A DNA stretch of 7,975 nucleotides from Oscillospiraceae bacterium (GCA_016297855.1 JAEDFW010000078.1:1-7975), one strand, 5' to 3'; positions 1 through 6,350 are shown, counted from the stretch's first letter. A program made the numbers and translations. Notes: generated by a model not told the origin, from the sequence alone.

Positions 1-45
1 GAAAGCGACTGATCGCCCGGTCTCCCATATATATCGCATCCACTT

Positions 46-93
46 TGTGGCAGCCGGAGCAACTCTGGCTGCCACATTCGCCGTATTGTACGG
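46..93 (+). terminator. Strong hairpin plus small T-tailed hairpin, possible terminator of an upstream gene
   Basis: Bases 46-59 pair with 63-76 in a 14-bp stem (arms contain GTGGCAGCC and GGCTGCCAC, with one G-T pair) around a tiny loop. No T-run follows directly. A second small hairpin, CCGTA-ttg-TACGG (81-93), does have a pyrimidine/T tail (TTTCTTCT). I read the pair as the probable end of a plus-strand transcript entering from the left. One frame there stops at 10-12, but no gene can be recognised in so few codons. The poor T-run after the large stem keeps confidence low. Confidence 0.35.
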
Positions 94-142
94 TTTCTTC
101 TCAAAATAAAACATTTTTCTCCAAATAATTCCCTCCATACAA

Positions 143-171
143 TTGATTTTTATACATAATTGTGATATAGT
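143..171 (+). promoter_or_regulatory. Sigma-A type promoter of the coiled-coil/lepB operon
   Basis: A -35 box TTGATT (143-148) is followed after exactly 17 bases by a -10 box TATAGT (166-171). The -10 is preceded by TG at 163-164, giving an extended -10. The surrounding 110-200 stretch is much more AT-rich than the coding DNA. Transcription would start near 178, leaving a leader of about 130 nt before the first start codon at 307. Confidence 0.55.
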
Positions 172-202
172 AAATTGAATTATTTTTCCAAGCAAAGAAT
201 GT

Positions 203-234
203 AATTCCGTCAGATTATCCTCTGCGGATTTTTT
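203..234 (+). terminator. Terminator-like hairpin inside the operon leader (possible attenuator)
   Basis: CCG-t-CAGA (207-214) pairs with TCTG-CGG (221-227) around the loop TTATCC, with one bulged T, and six consecutive T residues follow (229-234). This has the form of a weak intrinsic terminator. It lies only about 30-55 nt downstream of the predicted transcription start, so it would either terminate a very short RNA or attenuate the downstream operon. Confidence 0.4.
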
Positions 235-236
235 GA

Positions 237-264
237 GATGGAAACTGGAAACGATTCCATCGTT
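237..264 (+). other. Second leader hairpin with two alternative pairings
   Basis: GATGGAA (237-243) can pair with TTCCATC (255-261). Alternatively AACGAT (250-255) can pair with ATCGTT (259-264) around a 3-nt loop. The two pairings are mutually exclusive. They lie between the terminator-like hairpin and the SD sequence (AAAGGTGA, 293-300). This may be structural leader RNA; I recognise no named riboswitch or T-box motif. Confidence 0.25.
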
Positions 265-306
265 CATGCTTCTGCCGTCCGAGAAGAAAGCCAAAGGTGA
301 GCGTTC

Positions 307-810
307 ATGACTGACAAAGATCTGCGAAAACTGAACCGCGTGGAGCTGCTGCAGATGCTCCTGGAGCAAGGCCGGCAGAATGACGCGCTGCGCGCACAGC
401 TCGATCAGGCGAACGCGCAGCTTGCCAGCCGGCAGGTTGCGTTGGATGAGGCCGGCTCCATCGCCGAGGCGGCAATGCAGCTCAATCAGGTCTTTTTCGC
501 TGCGCAGCAGGCCGCCGATCAGTATCTGGAAAATATCCGCACCCTCAGCGGCCGGCAGGAAGCTGTCTGCGCAAAGCGCGAGGCGGAGAGCCGCAGCAAA
601 TGCGAGCAGATGCTTGCAGAAACGCAGAAAAAATGTCAGTCTCTTGAAGATCAGACCCGCTCCCGGTGCGAAGCAATGACAAGCGAAGCCGAAAGAAAGT
701 CCGCCGCCGTCTGGGACGAGGCAAAGCTGCGGCTCGACCAACTGCTTGCGCAGCAGGCAGGCCTTCGCAGCCTGCTCAACATGGTGCATGAGGAGACGGG
801 CGGAAAATGA
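307..810 (+). CDS. Cytoplasmic coiled-coil protein of unknown function, coupled to signal peptidase I
   Basis: This 167-residue protein has no signal peptide or membrane segment and is almost entirely predicted helix. Residues 14-45 look like a leucine/glutamine-rich coiled coil. Residues 46-78 (around AGSIAEAAMQLN and AADQYLENI) look like a conserved core. Residues 85-135 form a second coiled coil with Cys at 88, 99, 110 and 121, exactly 11 residues apart, in repeats of the form (K/R)CxxM/L. The general character resembles DivIVA-like or scaffold-type coiled coils, but I cannot assign a family or function. The start is supported by the SD AAAGGTGA at 293-300. Its stop overlaps the lepB start in ATGA (807-810), so the two are probably translationally coupled and the protein may act with or near signal peptidase. 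The gene is real by codon pattern, SD and operon position; the function is unknown. Confidence 0.85.
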   Translation: MTDKDLRKLNRVELLQMLLEQGRQNDALRAQLDQANAQLASRQVALDEAGSIAEAAMQLNQVFFAAQQAADQYLENIRTLSGRQEAVCAKREAESRSKCEQMLAETQKKCQSLEDQTRSRCEAMTSEAERKSAAVWDEAKLRLDQLLAQQAGLRSLLNMVHEETGGK

Positions 811-1391
811 AAAACACGAAGCAGATTCAGCTTCCCACCACCGAGCAGCTCGAGCAGGAGCTGCACCGCGTCCGCTATCGCAGCCGCTACCGCGCAGTGC
901 TCAGAAGCACCGTCTATACGCTCATCACGGTTGCCGCCATTGCAGTGCTGGTCGCCACGTTGTGGCTGCCGGTTCTGCAGACCTACGGCAGTTCCATGAC
1001 GCCCACTCTGAACGACGGTGAAATCATCATCTCCATGAAAACGTCCCAATTTGAGCCGGGCGATATCGTCGCATTCTATTATAACAACAAAATTCTGGTC
1101 AAACGTGTCATCTGCAGTGCCGGCGACTGGATCAACATCGACCAGGACGGTACTGTCTACGTCAACGGCAAACTGCTTGACGAGCCGTATCTGGTAGAAA
1201 AAGCCCTTGGCGACTGCAACATCGAGCTGCCCTATCAGGTACCCGACGGAAAGATTTTCGTAATGGGCGACCACCGCTCCACATCTGTGGATTCGCGCAA
1301 CACGGCCGTCGGTTGTGTCGCGCAGGAACAGATCGTAGGCAGAATTGTTTTCCGCGTCTGGCCATTTGCACGGTTTGGAAGAGTCAACTGA
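807..1391 (+). CDS. lepB: Signal peptidase I (type I leader peptidase)
   Basis: This 194-residue membrane serine protease removes signal peptides from exported pre-proteins on the outer face of the membrane. An N-terminal cytoplasmic part with many basic residues (about 1-33) leads into one membrane segment (about 34-56), so the catalytic domain is outside. The nucleophile is Ser63 in GSSMTPTL (60s). The general base is Lys99 in VKRVI. The conserved GDHRSTSVDSR box lies at 154-164. The Ser-Lys spacing of 36 residues and short length fit the single-pass Gram-positive type (B. subtilis SipS class), not the longer E. coli LepB. The glycine usual after KRVI is Cys103 here. Its ATG overlaps the stop of the preceding coiled-coil gene by 4 nt. 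No other good SD-start pair is nearby, and the family alignment begins shortly before the membrane segment. Confidence 0.95.
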   Translation: MKNTKQIQLPTTEQLEQELHRVRYRSRYRAVLRSTVYTLITVAAIAVLVATLWLPVLQTYGSSMTPTLNDGEIIISMKTSQFEPGDIVAFYYNNKILVKRVICSAGDWINIDQDGTVYVNGKLLDEPYLVEKALGDCNIELPYQVPDGKIFVMGDHRSTSVDSRNTAVGCVAQEQIVGRIVFRVWPFARFGRVN

Positions 1392-1405
1392 AGGGGAGAG
1401 CCGCT

Positions 1406-1531
1406 GTCCGTTGCTATGACGCAGGCAAGTATCCTTTGACGCTGTATCCTTGTACCGTCGGCGGACAGACGCGTCTGGCCGTGCGCTGCGTCTCGACCGA
1501 TCCCCTGCCGTATGATCCCGGCAGTTGGTAG
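1406..1531 (+). pseudogene. Possible start-less ORF remnant after lepB
   Basis: Just after the lepB stop there is a good SD-like AAGGGGAG (1391-1398), but no ATG, GTG or TTG at a workable distance in the open frame. The frame, open until TAG at 1529-1531, encodes a protein-like stretch of about 41 residues that includes CYDAGKYPLTLYPC and ends DPLPYDPGSW. Codons are GC-rich at the third position, as in neighbouring genes. The expected start position reads GTC (1406-1408). It could be a small third gene of the operon that lost its start, a gene fragment, or chance. I do not recognise the peptide. Confidence 0.2.
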
Positions 1532-1592
1532 AGCCGTTCGCTTGCGATCTGTGGAAGATTGCGCGATCCTGCATGCAGCAGTGTAATATGCA

Positions 1593-1629
1593 AATCCCCC
1601 GCAGCGGAATCAACGCGCTGCGGGGGATT
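1593..1629. terminator. Bidirectional terminator between lepB operon and htpG
   Basis: Bases 1593-1606 (AATCCCCCGCAGCG) are perfectly complementary to 1616-1629, giving a 14-bp stem with a 9-nt loop. It lies 19 nt beyond the htpG stop (minus strand) and about 200 nt beyond the lepB stop (plus strand). T-tails are short on both sides (ATTTG on minus, ATTATTTC on plus), so it can serve both convergent units. It fits htpG best by distance. Confidence 0.75.
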
Positions 1630-1648
1630 ATTTCTGCATGCTCCGCTA

Positions 1649-3538
1649 TCAGAGCAGCTCACACACGAGATCCGTATACTCGCTGGCATTCTCAAGCGGC
1701 AGATTCGCCATCAAAAGTGCCTGCGCATACAGAATCCTGACCATCTTTTTGGCCTTCTCCGGCTCCTGCGCCACGGCGATCTGCAGTTTGGAGAACACGG
1801 GATGCTCGCCGTTCAGCTCGAGCACACGCTCCGCCTTCATGCCCATCTCGGGATTGAGGCGCTTGAAGTACTTCTCCATCTCAAACGTCATGCCCTCTGC
1901 CGGGACAACGCAGACAGGATGGCTGCCCAGATTCTGGCTCAGGCGAACTTCCTTGACGCTATCACCCAGCGTTTCCTTGATAAAATCAAGCGTGGATTTT
2001 GCCTTTTCAGCCTGTTCTTCTGCGGCCTTCTTTTCTTCCTCGCTGGCAAGGCCGAGATCGTCCTGCGTGATGTTGCGCAATTCCTTGTCGTCATACTTAC
2101 CGAGCGTCTGCGGCAGGAAACCGTCAACTTCGTCCGTCATAAACAGCACGTCGTAGCCCTTGTTTTTCAGCTGCTCGAGCTGCGGCAGCTGGGCCAGATG
2201 CACCTTGTCCTCGCCGTTTGCAAAGTAGATGTACTTCTGCTCCTCCGGCATCGCGGCAGCGTATTGCTTGAGTGAGACGAGCTTGTCTTCCTTGCTCGAC
2301 CAGTACAACAGCAGATCCTGCAGCAGCTCCTTCTTCGCGCCGTAATCGTTCAGCGCGCCGTATTTGAGCTGCGCACCGAAGGCCGTGTAGAACTTCTCAT
2401 ATTTCTCGCGGTCATTCTCCATGAGTTTGGCCAGCTCGGCCTTGATCTTCTTTTCCAGATTGTTCGCAATGAACTTGAGCTGCCGGTCGTGCTGCAGCAT
2501 CTCACGGGAGATATTCAGGCTCAAATCCTGCGAATCGACCACGCCGCGCACAAAACGGAAGCAGTCAGGCAGCAGATCTTCGCAGTGCTCCATAATCATC
2601 ACGCCCGAGGAATACAGCTGCAATCCTTTTTTGAACTCCTTGGTGTAGAAGTCATACGGAGCTTTCGCCGGGATATAAAGCAACGCTTTGTACGTCACCG
2701 CGCCCTCGACGCTCGCGTGGATGACGGCCACGGGGTCCTCATAGTCGTAGAACTTTTCCTTGTAGAAGTTATTGTACTCCTCTTCCGTGACGTCCTTCTT
2801 GTTCTTCTGCCAGATGGGCACCATGGAGTTGAGCGTTTCAACCTCGGTATACGTCTCGTATTCCGGCTTGTCAGAGTCCTTCGTCTCCTCTTTCACACGG
2901 CTCTTCTCCATCTCCATCTTGATGGGATAGCGGATGTAGTCGGAGTATTTTTTGACCAGCTGCTGCAGCTCCCAGCTCTTGAGGAAGCGCGAATACTTTT
3001 CATCCTCGGTGTCGGCCTTGAGCGTCATGATGACGTCGGTACCGGCAGCATCACGCTCAGCAGGCTCAATGGTATAGCCATCCGCGCCGGAGGACGTCCA
3101 CTTCCACGCCTCATCCGAACCGTACTTCTTCGAGATCACCGTAACCGTCTCAGCCACCATGAACGCAGAATAGAAGCCCACGCCAAACTGGCCGATGATG
3201 TCGATATCCTCGGCCTTTTCCATATCCTTCTTGAACTGCAGGCTGCCGGATTTGCAGATGGTGCCGAGGTTATTCTCCATCTCGTCACGATCCATGCCAA
3301 CGCCGTTATCCGACACCGTCAGCGTGCGCGCAGCTTCATCGGCCTTCAGCTCGATGGCAAAGTCGCTGCGATTGAGGCCGACTTTTTCATCTGTCAGCGC
3401 CAGATACGCCAGTTTGTCGATCGCGTCGGAGGCATTGGAAATAATCTCACGCAGGAATATCTCCTGATGGGTATAGATCGAATTGATCATCAGATCAAGC
3501 AGCCGCTTGGATTCCGCCTTGAATTGCTTTTTCGCCAT
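1649..3538 (-). CDS. htpG: Molecular chaperone HtpG (bacterial Hsp90)
   Basis: This is a 629-residue ATP-dependent homodimeric cytosolic chaperone that remodels and stabilises client proteins. The N-terminal GHKL ATPase domain (about 1-215) shows the catalytic Glu31 and Asn35 in EIISNASDA, the ATP-contacting Asp77 in DNGVGM, GTICKSGS (92-99) and the glycine-rich lid GQFGVGFYSAF (116-126). The middle domain follows (about 230-490), with Arg345 in NISREMLQ as the usual ATP-sensing Arg. A short charged stretch lies at 499-514, and the C-terminal dimerisation domain runs to 629. There is no eukaryotic MEEVD tail, as expected. The frame is open nine codons further upstream, but I start at MAKKQ: GGAAGGA (3548-3554) is 9 nt before this ATG, and the upstream start would lie inside the CIRCE operator. 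The gene is transcribed alone, divergently from the ABC-F gene. Confidence 0.97.
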   Translation of the reverse strand: MAKKQFKAESKRLLDLMINSIYTHQEIFLREIISNASDAIDKLAYLALTDEKVGLNRSDFAIELKADEAARTLTVSDNGVGMDRDEMENNLGTICKSGSLQFKKDMEKAEDIDIIGQFGVGFYSAFMVAETVTVISKKYGSDEAWKWTSSGADGYTIEPAERDAAGTDVIMTLKADTEDEKYSRFLKSWELQQLVKKYSDYIRYPIKMEMEKSRVKEETKDSDKPEYETYTEVETLNSMVPIWQKNKKDVTEEEYNNFYKEKFYDYEDPVAVIHASVEGAVTYKALLYIPAKAPYDFYTKEFKKGLQLYSSGVMIMEHCEDLLPDCFRFVRGVVDSQDLSLNISREMLQHDRQLKFIANNLEKKIKAELAKLMENDREKYEKFYTAFGAQLKYGALNDYGAKKELLQDLLLYWSSKEDKLVSLKQYAAAMPEEQKYIYFANGEDKVHLAQLPQLEQLKNKGYDVLFMTDEVDGFLPQTLGKYDDKELRNITQDDLGLASEEEKKAAEEQAEKAKSTLDFIKETLGDSVKEVRLSQNLGSHPVCVVPAEGMTFEMEKYFKRLNPEMGMKAERVLELNGEHPVFSKLQIAVAQEPEKAKKMVRILYAQALLMANLPLENASEYTDLVCELL

Positions 3539-3547
3539 AGTAACACG

Positions 3548-3554
3548 TCCTTCC
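3548..3554 (-). promoter_or_regulatory. Shine-Dalgarno of htpG, decides the start
   Basis: On the minus strand GGAAGGA lies 9 nt before the ATG at 3538. It selects MAKKQ over the in-frame start at 3565, which falls inside the CIRCE operator and too close to the predicted transcription start to carry its own SD. Confidence 0.75.
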
Positions 3555-3558
3555 AGTT

Positions 3559-3585
3559 TTAGCACTCTCGTGCTTTAAGTGCTAA
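3559..3585 (-). promoter_or_regulatory. CIRCE element (HrcA operator) of htpG
   Basis: TTAGCACTC (3559-3567), a 9-nt spacer, then AAGTGCTAA (3577-3585) match the CIRCE consensus TTAGCACTC-N9-GAGTGCTAA at 17 of 18 arm positions; the one change is A for G at 3577. The site starts right after the htpG -10 box, so it covers the predicted transcription start. This is the classic arrangement for repression by HrcA and release on heat or protein-folding stress. The hrcA gene is not in the window. Confidence 0.92.
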
Positions 3586-3589
3586 CTGT

Positions 3590-3617
3590 ATTATAGTCTT
3601 TTCTCTTTCTTTTGCAA
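3590..3617 (-). promoter_or_regulatory. Sigma-A promoter of htpG
   Basis: Read on the minus strand, a perfect -10 TATAAT (3595-3590) is preceded by TTGCAA (3617-3612) with a 16-nt spacer; the register CTTGCA with 17 nt is also possible. Transcription would start near 3583, inside the CIRCE element. It is a vegetative promoter with an operator, with no sign of an alternative heat-shock sigma factor. Confidence 0.8.
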
Positions 3618-3660
3618 GCCCTTTTGGCAAAAATTCACGTTCTGTTCATAACCGCCGCCC

Positions 3661-3689
3661 TATCTTTGCACGCACAAATGTGATAGAAT
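3661..3689 (+). promoter_or_regulatory. Probable extended -10 promoter of the ABC-F gene
   Basis: TAGAAT (3684-3689) preceded by TG at 3681-3682 forms an extended -10. The -35 at 17-nt spacing (TATCTT, 3661-3666) is poor, as is common with extended -10 promoters. The SD AAGGAG (3707-3712) stands 7 nt before the ATG at 3720. This gives a leader of only about 25 nt. Confidence 0.45.
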
Positions 3690-3719
3690 AAGGAAAATAC
3701 GCTTTGAAGGAGTCTTTCC

Positions 3720-5324
3720 ATGATTACCATCAGCAACCTCGCCATGCAGTTTGGCGGCAGCGTGCTGTTCAAAAACGTCGATCTCCAGTTTACGCCCGGC
3801 AACTGCTACGGCGTGATCGGCGCGAACGGTGCCGGCAAATCCACGTTTCTGAAGATTCTCTCCGGTGAACTGGAGCCGACCTCCGGCTCTGTCAGTCTCA
3901 AGCCGGGCGCGCGGATGTCCGTTCTGAAACAGGATCAGTTCCAGTATGACGCATTTTCTGTGCTCGACACCGTCATCATGGGCAACCAACGGTTGTATAA
4001 CGTGATGAAGGAAAAGGACGCGCTGTACGAAAAAGAAGATTTCACGGAAGAAGACGGCATGCGCGCCAGTGAGCTGGAGGTCGAATTTGCCGAAATGGAC
4101 GGCTGGGAAGCCGAATCTGACGCCAGCCGGCTCCTGCAGGGTCTTGGTATCCCGGTGGAAAAGCACAGCGATCTCATGGCGAACACAGACCCCAGAGACA
4201 AAGTCAAGGTGCTGCTGGCGCAGGCGCTGTTCGGAAAGCCTGATATCGTCATGCTCGACGAGCCGACCAACAACTTGGATATTGAGGCTATCAACTGGCT
4301 GGAAAATTTCATTCTGGACTATGAAGATACCGGTCTTGTCATCGTAGTCAGCCATGACCGCCACTTCCTGAATACGGTCTGCACGCATATCATCGACATC
4401 GACTACGGCAAGATCCGGCAGTATGTCGGTAACTACGACTTCTGGTACGAGTCGTCGCAGCTCGTCCAGCAGCTCATCCGCAACAAAAACAAGCGAAATG
4501 AGGAAAAGATTGCTGAGTTGCAGGCGTTCATCGCGCGCTTTGCCGCCAACAAGGCCAAAAGCAAACAGGCCACGTCCCGCCGGAGACTGCTTGATAAGCT
4601 GTCAGTGGAGGAGATCCCCGCATCCTCGCGCCGGTATCCGTTCGTCGGCTTTGAGCGTGAGCGCGAGGTTGGCAAGGATATCCTTTTTGTCACAGACGTT
4701 TCCAAAACCGTCGACGGCGTGAAGCTTCTGGATAAGGTCAGCTTTATCGTCAACAAAAACGACAAGATCGCTTTCGTCGGTGAAAACGAACTGGCGCAGA
4801 CCACCATGTTCAGGATTCTCATGGGTGAGCTGGAGCCGGATGAGGGCAGCGTCAAGTGGGGCCAGACCGTCACCACCAGCTATCTTCCCAAAGACAATTC
4901 CGCGTATTTTGACGGCTGCACGGATTCGCTTGTCGACTGGATCCGTCAGTTCTCTGCCAAGAAGGATGACGTCTATCTTCGCGGCTTCCTCGGCCGCATG
5001 CTCTTCTCGGGCGACGAGGTCTTCAAGCCGGTGAACGTCCTCTCCGGTGGAGAAAAGGTGCGCTGCATGCTCTCGCGCATGATGCTTTCGGGCGCAAACG
5101 TGGTGCTGCTTGACCAGCCGACAAACCATCTCGACATGGAGGCCATTCAGGCCGTGAACAAGGGTCTGGAGGCTTTCCCGGGTAATGTGCTGCTTGCCTC
5201 GCATGACCATGAGCTGCTGCAGACAACCTGTAACCGCATTATCGAGTTCCAGCCGGACGGAAGAATCATTGACCGTCTGGGCAGCTACGACGAATATCTC
5301 GAGTGGAAGCTCAGCAAATCGTAA
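3720..5324 (+). CDS. ABC-F family ATPase, YkpA/YbiT-like, with one degenerate ATP site
   Basis: This 534-residue soluble protein has two ABC domains and no membrane part. ABC-F proteins bind the ribosomal E site and influence translation. NBD1 (about 1-235) has Walker A GANGAGKST (34-42, Lys40), Walker B with Glu181 in MLDEPTNNLD, and His212 of the H-switch. Its signature position reads TDPRD (156-160) instead of LSGGE. The inter-domain linker (about 240-305) is helical and basic, with a KSKQATSRRR segment; this is the P-site tRNA interaction region. NBD2 (about 320-520) has an intact LSGGE (441-445) and His495. However, its Walker A reads GENELAQTT (354-362), with Gln360 for the usual Lys, and Walker B reads LLDQPTNHLD, with Gln466 for the catalytic Glu. 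Overall length and sequence suit the YbiT/YkpA subgroup, not a drug-resistance ABC-F, but I cannot rule out specialised roles. The yitT-like gene follows with no clear terminator between. Confidence 0.93.
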   Translation: MITISNLAMQFGGSVLFKNVDLQFTPGNCYGVIGANGAGKSTFLKILSGELEPTSGSVSLKPGARMSVLKQDQFQYDAFSVLDTVIMGNQRLYNVMKEKDALYEKEDFTEEDGMRASELEVEFAEMDGWEAESDASRLLQGLGIPVEKHSDLMANTDPRDKVKVLLAQALFGKPDIVMLDEPTNNLDIEAINWLENFILDYEDTGLVIVVSHDRHFLNTVCTHIIDIDYGKIRQYVGNYDFWYESSQLVQQLIRNKNKRNEEKIAELQAFIARFAANKAKSKQATSRRRLLDKLSVEEIPASSRRYPFVGFEREREVGKDILFVTDVSKTVDGVKLLDKVSFIVNKNDKIAFVGENELAQTTMFRILMGELEPDEGSVKWGQTVTTSYLPKDNSAYFDGCTDSLVDWIRQFSAKKDDVYLRGFLGRMLFSGDEVFKPVNVLSGGEKVRCMLSRMMLSGANVVLLDQPTNHLDMEAIQAVNKGLEAFPGNVLLASHDHELLQTTCNRIIEFQPDGRIIDRLGSYDEYLEWKLSKS

Positions 5325-5423
5325 CGTCTGCGCATTTCTACCGGATTTGCGCCAGCGCTATTGCTACGGGCGTTGTTGAGGGTCCACTGCATCTGTAGAT
5401 CCGCAATTGCGTAAATCAAACAC

Positions 5424-5430
5424 AGGAGGT
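5424..5430 (+). promoter_or_regulatory. Strong Shine-Dalgarno supporting a GTG start
   Basis: AGGAGGT ends 7 nt before GTG at 5438-5440. This near-perfect SD at ideal spacing fixes the non-ATG start of the YitT-family gene. Upstream lies a 10-bp palindrome CGCAATTGCG (5402-5411). I see no convincing promoter of its own in 5325-5423, so transcription may continue from the ABC-F gene. Confidence 0.8.
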
Positions 5431-5437
5431 ATCCGCA

Positions 5438-6328
5438 GTGAACAGAATCCGCTCCCTGCTTAAAAAGTTTTCTATTTTCAATTTTGCATTCCTGCTTCTT
5501 GCAGGCATCGTCAATGCGATCGGCGTTACGATCTTCATCGCGCCCGTTCAGCTATATGACAGTGGGATCTCGGGCACGTCGATCCTGTTATCACAAGTAA
5601 CGCCGGATTCTTTCTCGTTGTCATTTTTCCTGCTTGCGTTGAATATCCCGCTGTTTCTCTATGGACTGAAAAAGCAGGGCGCCGTTTTTACGGTATATTC
5701 CATCTTTACCGTCGCGGTATATGCGATCAGCGCCTGGCTGATCACGGATGTATTGCCGGTTGACGTGAGCCTCGCCTCGCCTCTCGCCGGAACCGACTTA
5801 TTCCTTTGCGCAATCTTCGGCGGCATCGTATCCGGTATTGGCAGCGGCCTTGCCATCCGAAACGGCGGCGCAATGGACGGAATCGAAGTCATGGCCGTGA
5901 TTTTTTCAAAAAAGCTTGGCATCACCGTTGGCACATTTGTCATGATCTACAATGTGATTCTCTATATCATCTCCGGAGTCGTCATTCAAAGCTGGATTCT
6001 TCCGTTGTATTCCATTGTTACTTATGCCGCCGGTTCCAAAACCGTCGATTATATCGTAGATGGATTGGATCTGTCGAAATCGGCAATGATCATCACAACA
6101 AAGCCGGAGGAAATCTGCAAGGCAGTTTCCGATGCGTTTACAATCGGAATTACCATTCTTGATGCAAAAGGATACTATTCCAACGAGCCAAAGACTGTTC
6201 TGTATGCCGTCGTCAACCGGTTCCAGATTGTCCGACTGAAATCGTTGGTCAAGTCCATCGATAAAGATGCCTATGTGACCATCACCATCGTATCGGATCT
6301 GCTTCACGGCAGCAAAGAAAATACATAA
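5438..6328 (+). CDS. YitT family membrane protein (DUF161 + DUF2179)
   Basis: This 296-residue integral membrane protein belongs to the widespread YitT family, whose molecular function is not established; a transporter role is often guessed. Hydrophobic segments lie at about 14-36, 60-77, 83-101, 120-140, 163-182 and 184-200. The family-typical GISGTSILLSQ (43-53) and NGGAMDGIEVMA (142-153) loops are present. The soluble C-terminal part (about 215-290, with GITILDAKGYYS and ending in TITIVSDLLHG) matches the small ACT-like DUF2179 domain. The N-terminus is basic (RIRSLLKK). The start is GTG with a strong SD. Third-position GC is visibly lower than in the neighbouring genes (many TTT, ATT, AAA codons), which may reflect membrane-protein composition or a different origin. 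It follows the ABC-F gene by 113 nt and converges on the GNAT gene. Confidence 0.9.
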   Translation: MNRIRSLLKKFSIFNFAFLLLAGIVNAIGVTIFIAPVQLYDSGISGTSILLSQVTPDSFSLSFFLLALNIPLFLYGLKKQGAVFTVYSIFTVAVYAISAWLITDVLPVDVSLASPLAGTDLFLCAIFGGIVSGIGSGLAIRNGGAMDGIEVMAVIFSKKLGITVGTFVMIYNVILYIISGVVIQSWILPLYSIVTYAAGSKTVDYIVDGLDLSKSAMIITTKPEEICKAVSDAFTIGITILDAKGYYSNEPKTVLYAVVNRFQIVRLKSLVKSIDKDAYVTITIVSDLLHGSKENT

Positions 6329-6350
6329 TTTCCTTCCATACACAAACGAT

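Noticed and set aside
2..109. Open frame at the left edge ending in a hydrophobic stretch (FVAAGATLAATFAVLYGFF)
   Set aside because: It could be the C-terminus of a membrane protein, but it is read entirely through the perfect hairpin at 46-76, whose repeat structure explains it. Two other frames are equally open or stop at once, and there is too little sequence to decide.
1521..1592. tRNA-like D-arm sequence (CAGTTGGTAGAGC) after lepB
   Set aside because: It resembles a tRNA D-loop, but no GGTTCGAxTCC T-arm follows at the right distance, and no 7-bp acceptor stem can be formed with the flanks.
651..1613. 320-residue minus-strand frame across the lepB region
   Set aside because: It overlaps two well-supported plus-strand genes and a terminator, and its product (runs of Arg/Ser/Asp, no domain) looks like noise.
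1559..3562. Long plus-strand open frames (1559-2275 and 2489-3562) opposite htpG
   Set aside because: They are antisense shadows of the well-supported htpG gene, created by its GC-rich third positions. They lack SD sites and show no recognisable domains.
3610..3632. Inverted repeat TTTTGC-N11-GCAAAA around the htpG -35 box
   Set aside because: Only 6 bp per arm in an AT-rich promoter region. This is expected by chance, and no known operator matches.
3660..4388. 242-residue minus-strand frame opposite the ABC-F gene, plus another at 4602-5210
   Set aside because: The ABC-F frame has clear Walker and signature motifs. The antisense frames have compositionally mirrored residues and no start signals.
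5330..5380. Possible terminator between the ABC-F and yitT-like genes (GCGCA/TGCGC, 5330-5352)
   Set aside because: Only a 5-bp stem with a 13-nt loop and no T-run, so co-transcription remains possible.
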